64,000 nt of DNA, taken from Corythucha ciliata. Taxonomy: Eukaryota; Arthropoda; Insecta; Hemiptera; Tingidae. Location: assembly GCA_038030265.1 (NCBI GenBank), contig CM075941.1, forward strand, positions 13,578,001-13,642,000, written 5' to 3'. This document shows, piece by piece, positions 57,743 to 64,000 of the stretch (position 1 is its first letter; each line of letters starts with the position of its first letter). The translations under genes and the position numbers were made by a program. Under the pieces are notes generated by a model. The model was not told the origin of the DNA. It was given only the letters and a program-made list of their open reading frames with translations, and did no database searches.

Positions 57743-60305
57743 AAGGGAAGAAAAAAATCAGCCCATGAAGAGAGGAGACTGGCTACTTACCAATCCAAAG
57801 GACATAGCTTCACACTTCTGTAAGCACTACTGTGCTGTAAGCAACTACAGACCAAAGAAGCACAATGGTAAGCCATACACTGAGCTGAAACCAGTAGCAC
57901 TGAACTCCATGGAGCAGGACCTTTTCAACAGCCCTTTCACTATCTCTGAACTTAGAGCATCCCTCACGCAAACTAAGAAAGGAAAAAGCGCAGGTCCTGA
58001 TGAGATCCTACCAGAATTTCTTATTCATATGGCAGAAAAAGCCAAAGAAACAGTGTTGACTTTCCTGAATCGAGTAGGGGTAGCTGGAATGCCTGCAGAA
58101 TGGCGAAAAGCAGAAATAATACCCATTTCTAAGAAGGGCAAATCTCCAACCTGCCCAGAGAACTTCCGTCCAATTGCACTCACGAGTGTGTTTTGCAAGC
58201 TGTTGGAGAGGATGGTTCTCAACCGGCTGAACATATTCCTGGAAGAACGGGGACTGCTATCCCACGCGCAGGCAGGATTCCGAGCACACCGCAGTACCAT
58301 GGAACTTATTGTCCATTTGTCCCAAGAAATAAAGAACGGGTTTCAACGTAAACAAAGCTCACTGGCTGTGTTTGTGGATTTTAAATCAGCATTTGATGTT
58401 GTCTGGCGGAAAAAGCTGCTCAGTAAGCTCCTGGAGCTGGGTGTGCATGGACATATGTACAGGTTTGTCGCCTCTTTTCTTGCTCAGCGCTTCATTAGGG
58501 TGCGATACAACAATGAGGTCTCAGTGTACAGACAGACTCGCCAGGGACTTCCGCAGGGCTCAGTGCTGAGCCCGACGCTGTTTAGCATAATGATTGATGG
58601 TGTCATCAACCAGGTTACAAGTCCTGGAATTAACGCACTCCTTTATGCTGACGACTTGGTGATCTGGGGTACAAGCAGCTCGATTCAAGCCCTCGAAACT
58701 GCACTGAATGGAGCGTTGAGATCACTGGGTAGATGGGCTGCCGAAAATGAGATGACAGTGAGTCCAACTAAGACCATTTTTCAGCTGTTTAGCCTTTCCA
58801 AAAAGGAGCATTCCATCTCGCTCTTCTACAACTCTGAAGCCATCCTGAGAACATCGGATGCAGTCTACCTGGGGGTGAGACTGGACACGCAGCTCACCTG
58901 GAGGAAACATATTGATTCTCTGAAGGATATAGGCCTGAATAGATGTAAATTGCTCAAGCGACTCACTGGTACCAAATGGGGTGCAACTCAGGATGTCCTG
59001 GCCTTAACCTACAAAACCTACGTGCGCCCTGTTCTGGAGTATGGATCTGAGGTTACTGTGACTGCTGCAGATACCCACCTCACAAAGCTGGAAAAAGCCC
59101 AGAACTGCGCCCTGCGAGTCGTAACAGGTGGCCCAAGGTCTACACCAATCACTGCAATGCAAGTCCAGTCGGGCACTGAACCTTTGAAGGACCGACAGCA
59201 GATAGCCTCTGTAATGTCGAGGGAAAGGCTGGCAAGGCTTAGTGATCCATACTGGACCCAGGACAACAGTGTGGCACCTAGACTGAAGACCCAGACAAGC
59301 TTCACTTCTGCAGTGGCGAGGATTGAGGAGGAGCATGCCATCTCTCTTGGCCCGAGAGAGGCTTTTCTTGGTTCAATGCCAATCCTGAGCACTCCCCGGC
59401 TAAGACTTGACCTCGTTAGAGAGGTTAGTAAGGAGCTGAGATCCCTTGCCCTGGCGACTATAGAGGAGAGATATCCACCTGAAACATGGCTGCATGTCCA
59501 CACTGACGGATCCGCCCAAAACTCGACCACCAATGCAGGAGCAGGAGTTTTCTCCAACTCTTTCCAACTTAGTGCTCCCGTTGGACAGTCAGCCTCCAAC
59601 TTTGACGGGGAGGTCGAAGCCATTTCTATGGCTCTGGGCGAGTGCCTGAGGAAAGCTGACACCAGAATCGCAATTTTTGTGGACTCCATGGCAGCTCTCC
59701 AAGCCGTGTGTAACGCTAGAGGAGATGACGACAGTTCCATTGTGAGAAGGTTCAAGCAACGAGCACACGAGCTGATCAGCAGAGGAGTGGAACTGGTGCT
59801 TCAGTGGATTCCCGGACACTGTGGAGTGTATGGGAATGAGGAAGCTGATCGTCTGGCGAGAGAGGGTGCCCTTTCCGCCCAATTTGAGAATAGCGTCACG
59901 TACCACACTTCCAAAAGAGCTATTAAGACCTGTATTATGAAATCTTTGGAAGTAAGGCAGCAGCGGGAAGCTGAAGGTAGGAAGTGGCAATCACTGACTG
60001 TACAAAACGGACGGATTCCACATAACCTTCCTCGACAAGTAGCTGTAGCCTGTTTCAGGCTAACCACAGGCCATGACTACCTCCAAGGTCACCTGCACAG
60101 AATAGGTGTATTTCAGAGCCCGGATTGTGTGCTCTGTGGAGGCGGGTTCATGGATGGTCAGCATCTGGGTAATTGTCCAAAGCTTGAAGACGTCCGTGCA
60201 TCCTTGGAGGCCGAAAATTGTATTTACACCAGAAACTCGACGTTATATTGGGCTGCGAGAAGACGAATGGTCGAAGTTGCCGCAAACCGTCGAGGCATAA
60301 GATAA
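57642..60305 (+). CDS. LINE reverse transcriptase, RNase H and zinc-knuckle part of ORF2 (frameshifted from the endonuclease)
   Basis: The frame has 887 codons, but its first 20-30 residues are probably out of frame. RT motifs in order are KSAGPDEILPEFL, N-F-R-P-I-A-L-T-S, A-G-F-R-A-H-R-S-T, V-D-F-K-S-A-F-D (D246), R-Q-G-L-P-Q-G-S-V-L-S-P and L-Y-A-D-D (335-338). RNase H has D622 (H-T-D-G-S), E657, D681 (F-V-D-S), H726 and D736 (N-E-E-A-D). A C-terminal C-x2-C-x8-H-x3-C knuckle lies at 829-845. All catalytic residues of RT and RNase H are present. The stop TAA overlaps the poly-A tail, so there is no 3' UTR. Long antisense frames (for example 59018-59755) are shadows. Confidence 0.93.
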   Translation: MWFRVRGSPTGVLWKGWTIERTGSGRTVSRLSNEREEKNQPMKRGDWLLTNPKDIASHFCKHYCAVSNYRPKKHNGKPYTELKPVALNSMEQDLFNSPFTISELRASLTQTKKGKSAGPDEILPEFLIHMAEKAKETVLTFLNRVGVAGMPAEWRKAEIIPISKKGKSPTCPENFRPIALTSVFCKLLERMVLNRLNIFLEERGLLSHAQAGFRAHRSTMELIVHLSQEIKNGFQRKQSSLAVFVDFKSAFDVVWRKKLLSKLLELGVHGHMYRFVASFLAQRFIRVRYNNEVSVYRQTRQGLPQGSVLSPTLFSIMIDGVINQVTSPGINALLYADDLVIWGTSSSIQALETALNGALRSLGRWAAENEMTVSPTKTIFQLFSLSKKEHSISLFYNSEAILRTSDAVYLGVRLDTQLTWRKHIDSLKDIGLNRCKLLKRLTGTKWGATQDVLALTYKTYVRPVLEYGSEVTVTAADTHLTKLEKAQNCALRVVTGGPRSTPITAMQVQSGTEPLKDRQQIASVMSRERLARLSDPYWTQDNSVAPRLKTQTSFTSAVARIEEEHAISLGPREAFLGSMPILSTPRLRLDLVREVSKELRSLALATIEERYPPETWLHVHTDGSAQNSTTNAGAGVFSNSFQLSAPVGQSASNFDGEVEAISMALGECLRKADTRIAIFVDSMAALQAVCNARGDDDSSIVRRFKQRAHELISRGVELVLQWIPGHCGVYGNEEADRLAREGALSAQFENSVTYHTSKRAIKTCIMKSLEVRQQREAEGRKWQSLTVQNGRIPHNLPRQVAVACFRLTTGHDYLQGHLHRIGVFQSPDCVLCGGGFMDGQHLGNCPKLEDVRASLEAENCIYTRNSTLYWAARRRMVEVAANRRGIR

Positions 60306-60321
60306 AAAAAAAAAAAAAAAA

Positions 60322-60337
60322 ACTACAATGGTCATTG
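60322..60337 (+). repeat. 3' target site duplication of the LINE
   Basis: This is the identical partner of 56432-56447, directly after the A-run. The first A may belong to either the tail or the duplication. Confidence 0.9.
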
Positions 60338-60542
60338 AGTGACCTTCAATACGAGTATAAATCCACAGAAAAGCTCGATCCATTTTTCATAACACAATGG
60401 CAATCAAACCAGTGTGGAATAAACTGAATTTGATCGTCCCTTGTGATGGCACTTCCAAGGACTGAATTCACAAGTTTATCGCCCCCTAATAAATTATTTT
60501 GTATCATTCAAGGGTCAAATTTTGCATGTTTCCATGGGACTC

Positions 60543-60683
60543 AGGGCCATATTCAGAAACCCACCTTTACAAAGCCTTAACTAAAGGTGTTGAAAAATGT
60601 GATGGTTTATTAAAAATATGTCATCTGTTTTGAAGCACTTAAAGGAGATGTAAAGGTTAAGGTTGGTTTCTGAATACGGCCCT
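60543..60683. mobile_element. 141-bp MITE, AGGGCCATATTCAGAAAC termini
   Basis: AGGGCCATATTCAGAAACC at the left and GGTTTCTGAATACGGCCCT at the right are inverted repeats. A second inner pair, ACCTTTACAAAG against CTTTAAGTG/GTAAAGGTTAA, extends the stem. It is non-coding. The flanks read CTC on the left and CAG on the right, so no clear duplication is seen. Confidence 0.75.
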
Positions 60684-60699
60684 CAGTCTTATAAACATC

Positions 60700-61190
60700 T
60701 AATTTCACTAACTGGGCTCTTTCCAAACCAAATTACACGGATTCGGCTTTCAGAAAATCCAATTTCGTGGTTTCGCGGTGATGAGGGGGGGGGGAGGTCC
60801 CACAGAAAAAAGTCGAGGGTTTCACTAATGCAAAGGACTTTATGTTCACGAGCTTGACTCCTTCAAAAGTTTCGCGGGGTGACGCTCTTGAAAACCAACT
60901 TATGAAAATGACGGTGGGTGGAGGGGCTTATTCGAAAAACCAATTTTGTAGGTAATTTCGTGTAAAATAAATAAAGTGGATATAAATATATAAAGAAAAA
61001 TAAATGAATAAATAAATAAACATGTATAAAGTAATTTCAGGTCAATTCCACTCAAAACTAAATTTCACGGAATTGACACTCAGAAAAACCCCCAATTTCG
61101 TGGGCTTGGGTCTTAAAAACATTCAAATGCGCCGAGTTTGGCTCTTTCAAATACCAAATTTCGTGAGTTAATGTCCACCTAAAACCATCT
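60700..61190 (+). repeat. array of CCAATTTCGTGG-type units
   Basis: Units such as GAAAATCCAATTTCGTGGTT, AAAAACCAATTTTGTAGG, AACCCCCAATTTCGTGGGC and ATACCAAATTTCGTGAGTTA are separated by GGCTCTTTC-like or other spacers. A (AAAT)n-rich stretch lies near 60990-61020. It is the same family as 9165-9310 and 10475-10870. Confidence 0.65.
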
Positions 61191-61738
61191 TTATGGGTGG
61201 GAGGGGGATTCTCAAACAAAAGACTAATCACGAAGCTCTTATTAAAAACATTTCACGGGAAAGTTTTACTACAAAGCTCTACTGTTGTTTTAGTTGGAGC
61301 ACAATTGTGGTTTACAGCTTTGCGAAGCTTTTCGAAGTCACCACATTATCAGAATACACGGATTTCAACATTTCATGAGCTTCTTTTGTGATCTTGTTCA
61401 TACTGACACAATACTTTTAATGTTGACGCCGTTGCTTCTTGCTTGTGATTCATGATGCCCGACGGACACTGAAATCGCGGCCTCTCTCGGCTCTAGAGTT
61501 GGACGGACTGGTCGAAGCATGTTTTCACTTGGCACTGCATGTCTTAAAGGATCAAGCTACAGAATCACGCCAGCAGCCCAATCCTGAATTTTCTCAATTT
61601 TATTTCCTGTCATAATAAGCAATGTATGAGGCAAAAGTGATTTCGTTTCTGAGAATCTGCGTGTTGCATTGTGTTAAATGGATGGATCGATAAGACCTCA
61701 ACTAATTGACACCCCCTCGCCACTCCCGGCAAATCTCT
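61191..61738. other. non-coding, downstream of odorant receptor 2
   Basis: No gene is supported. I looked here on the minus strand for a conventional OR last exon (LK-x-SYSY-like) and did not find one by eye. Confidence 0.35.
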
Positions 61739-61744
61739 TTTATT
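61739..61744 (-). promoter_or_regulatory. polyadenylation signal AATAAA for odorant receptor 2
   Basis: On the minus strand AATAAA lies about 46 bases beyond the proposed stop codon at 61790-61792, the same spacing as for the receptor at 23.7 kb. It supports a gene end near 61790. Confidence 0.45.
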
Positions 61745-61789
61745 TTGTCCTGGTACACATTTTGTTTCATCTGTTTTTACTTACGTCTC

Positions 61790-63331
61790 TCAAAAGCCTT
61801 CAGACAACTGAAGAAAGAGTAAGATGAGTTGATGATCTAATACGAAGGATTATTAATTATGATTAATCCACGAATTATACAATTTAGCTCACAGTTTTGA
61901 AAGTGTCAAGCCGAGTATCAACCATGCTACCCGCTTTGATCACCATCGGTTCTTTCATTGTCTCTTTGAAAGCGTGCACGAGTCTGTTGAATTCCTTGCT
62001 ATACGTATACCATGGAATTCCATAAAAATCGTCGAATAATAGGAGATTCTAAAATGGAAATACAGGTACTTTGAAATTATGAATAGATAGTACCCACTCA
62101 AAGTTTTCGAATGGAGACAAACCTCATCAACGAAGATTTCACAGTAGAAACATAAAATAAACATGACCACCAACTCTGCGATACACAACGCTATAACTGA
62201 GATTCTGTTGCCTATTGTTAAGCCACCCTAAAAAATCGGTTCGCATTTTTCCGGGCTTATTAATTGATAGCATTATACGTACTTGAGAAATCGTAATCAT
62301 TGAAAGTCCAATGACAATCGCTGCGACAATGAAAGTAAATAAGAAGAGATCTTTGACTACGGTTGATACAAGAGAGAACATCCTGAGTAAATTAAAGTGA
62401 TTTGTATTTTGTATAATTAATTTTTCGGTGGAAGGTATCGTGGATATACTTCATACCTTCTTATTATTTGATAGTGTATTATGTTCTTCTTCAAGCATTG
62501 AATTAAATGCAAATTCTTTTGGATGTTCATATATTTACGAGACTTCGGTTTGACCAACTGTTTCGCGTACTGCACGGACGATCGCTCTTCAATGCGCCTC
62601 ACCGATGACCTCAGAATCCTCATTTGTAGAATCAACCTCTGCATGTTAACCAAGAACAAAAAAATACTCGCTCCAATCGTCCTCGTGGTGAAGAACACCA
62701 CCAGCAACGAGGTGACGGTAGCAATGGAATAACCCAGTCCTGAGGACGAGTCAAACGGTACGTACAGTGGAACGAAAAGCTTCATATTGACTCCATTTAA
62801 AATATCAGTCTCGTTCGTTTCTAAATAGTCGTCGATGAAACGAGCAGCGATTAATGAAATTCCACCGAGCACGACGCAAATGGGCAGTACAATGAGGATT
62901 TTTTTCTCTTTCAACATATCCTCTTTTAATTCCTTCACGTCTGAATTGTGGCCTTCTTCGTAGTCGAAGAACTGGTGAGCGTTTCGATAGTGCGCCTCAA
63001 AAAACGTGTCCATGCAATAGTTGATGCGAAGAAACAGGCACAGTGAAAAGAATGCGAGCAGAGTGTAATGAAGGGAGTTCGTGAAAAGAGTCAAGTCAAA
63101 CCGTAGAAGATACGTCGTGTACGCAAGAAGAGGTAAATATAGAGCATTGCCCAGAAGAAACACGGCTATATTGGCTATTGTTAGAACTCTAAACTTTGGA
63201 GATAGATTGATATTCATTGCAACAATATCTAAAAAGTACCAGAAGTCAACCCTGATCGAAGACTCAATAAACTCGTCTTTTTCGAAAAAAAGACTGAAAA
63301 AATCTCGTTTTGGCGGGTTCGTCCTTTCCAT
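61790..63331 (-). CDS. insect odorant receptor (7TM), multi-exon, atypical last exon
   Basis: Exons 63331-62457, 62382-62283, 62227-62123 and 62048-61893 join in frame (phases 2, 0, 0) with GT-AG introns and give 412 residues. These introns correspond in phase to those of the OR at 23.7 kb. Exon 1 holds four hydrophobic segments. Exon 2 begins MFSLVSTVVKDLFLFTFI, exon 3 GGLTIGNRISVIALCIAE, and exon 4 carries YGIPWYTYSKEFNR and a later D-T-F-K-T, matching the conserved OR C-terminal exons. A fifth exon at 61807-61790 would add only LSEGF before a stop. An alternative acceptor gives AFERRK. Neither shows the usual SYSY-type end, so the terminus may be damaged or missed. Ligand unknown. Confidence 0.85.
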
Positions 63332-63907
63332 TATAGTGTCTGGGATGGCGAAACAAACACTTGCAAAAAACGAATAGATTGCGAGTGTTATTGGTATAAG
63401 GAACTAATAGCCGCCCTAATAATTAATGTAAAACTTCTTTGTGTTCCGTGAAAACAATCAAAAGTAATTAGTACATCAAAAATATACGCAAAGCGTTGAT
63501 AAGCTCTTTGATGAACACGCAAGCGGCCCGCTGGCCGCGTCACCACTGCCCGAGAATGTACAAGTAAGTGTCCGCAGAATTATGTTATGCAAATATATAT
63601 TATGCCAACTTGAATGTAAGGTACGTCCAGAGTGCACGCGAGTTCCGACTCAGATTCCGATTCCGATTGCCTGCTGTGCAAAAACCTGCCGTGTACTACC
63701 GAGAGGTGTCCGTAGTGCATTAAGTTTTCGGAATGGGAATCAGTCGGAGAGATGGTCTTGACAGCAGAGGAGTCTGTCGGTTTAACTGTAGCTTTGGACA
63801 ATATTAATGTAAATTACAAATAATTCAGTTCACTCAATTAACGATGAAAGAGATGAAAACGAAGAATACATCATTCATTTCCAGCCAGCAACTGTCGATT
63901 CGATAAC
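63332..63907. other. spacer between divergent chemoreceptor genes
   Basis: About 580 bases separate the start of the minus-strand receptor (63331) from the possible plus-strand start at 63908, so any promoters must lie here. I see no clear TATA box. Short open frames are not supported as genes. Confidence 0.4.
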
Positions 63908-64000
63908 ATGTCTGCTGAAGTATTTCAAGTTCCAAGGAGTTTGGAGTATGACCCATATATTCGCCGCTTGATGAAAACGTTCGGTATCGGGAGCGGACAC
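63908..64000 (+). CDS. possible first exon of another chemoreceptor, cut by the window end
   Basis: ATG at 63908 opens 31 codons to the edge without a stop: MSAEVFQVPRSLEYDPYIRR, then LMKTFGIGSGH. Charged residues followed by Y-I-R-R-L-M-K-T-F-G-I resemble the N-terminal segment of insect ORs and GRs, where a leucine-rich stretch ends in LG before TM1. Its place next to an OR on the opposite strand is suggestive. The part visible is too short to be sure. Confidence 0.45.
   Translation, partial: MSAEVFQVPRSLEYDPYIRRLMKTFGIGSGH

Larger units (their letters stand above)
56448..60321 (+). mobile_element. LINE (non-LTR retrotransposon), nearly intact, 16-bp target duplications
   Basis: ACTACAATGGTCATTG occurs at 56432-56447 and again at 60322-60337, exactly flanking the element. 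The 3' end is an A-run of about 18 bases. The 5' leader is about 143 bases. It codes for an endonuclease, a reverse transcriptase and an RNase H, in the order of the I-type non-LTR group with RNase H (exact clade not determined). One frameshift near 57650-57720 splits the coding region. No gag-like ORF1 precedes the endonuclease, so the copy is either 5'-truncated or of a single-ORF type. The perfect duplications suggest a recent insertion. Confidence 0.9.

Noticed and set aside
59018..59755. 245-residue antisense open frame
   Set aside because: It lies opposite the conserved RT/RNase H coding sequence of the LINE and is a shadow frame.

Overview
The window is animal nuclear DNA, almost certainly from an insect. 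It carries intron-containing odorant receptor (OR) genes, a family known only from insects, and an insect-type gustatory receptor (GR) gene. It also carries a LINE with a poly-A tail, hAT-like and TTAA-flanked DNA transposons, a BEL/Pao remnant and several MITE families. I cannot assign the order. Genes are sparse, and most of the 64 kb is old transposon debris, degenerate short-period repeat arrays and unique non-coding sequence with many long G/C runs.

Genes: (1) 829-1049 (+) is a terminal exon ending in a GPI-anchor-like tail. (2) 23733-25266 (+) is a complete six-exon OR of 409 residues, with every splice junction visible and a poly-A signal. (3) 41207-42627 (-) is a four-exon GR of 354 residues. 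(4) 61790-63331 (-) is a multi-exon OR whose last exon is atypical. (5) 63908-64000 (+) may be the first exon of another chemoreceptor. The receptors are separated by about 16-19 kb of repeats and are diverged, so they are not a recent tandem cluster.

Repeats: degenerate arrays with a period of about 20-33 bp occupy 1.15-4.5, 9.2-13.6, 20.3-21.5, 25.95-27.8, 30.9-34.3, 47.25-48.8 and 53.6-55.1 kb. Several share the order of their variant units, so whole arrays appear to have been copied. 10.2-11.8 kb holds two copies of an element with a tRNA-Thr-like sequence, one of them between inverted arms of about 120 bp. 34.86-39.29 kb is a stack of nested inverted-repeat elements, including an 8-bp-TSD insertion and a 2.6-kb TTAA-flanked element. 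45.8-48.9 kb is a TIR-bounded block holding a hAT-like element and a repeat array. 56.43-60.34 kb is a nearly intact LINE with 16-bp target duplications, one frameshift and no 3' UTR.

Long stretches at 5.3-9.1, 14.4-19.4, 21.5-23.7, 27.8-30.7, 40-41.2, 42.6-45.8 and 48.9-53.6 kb show nothing I can call beyond homopolymers and simple repeats.
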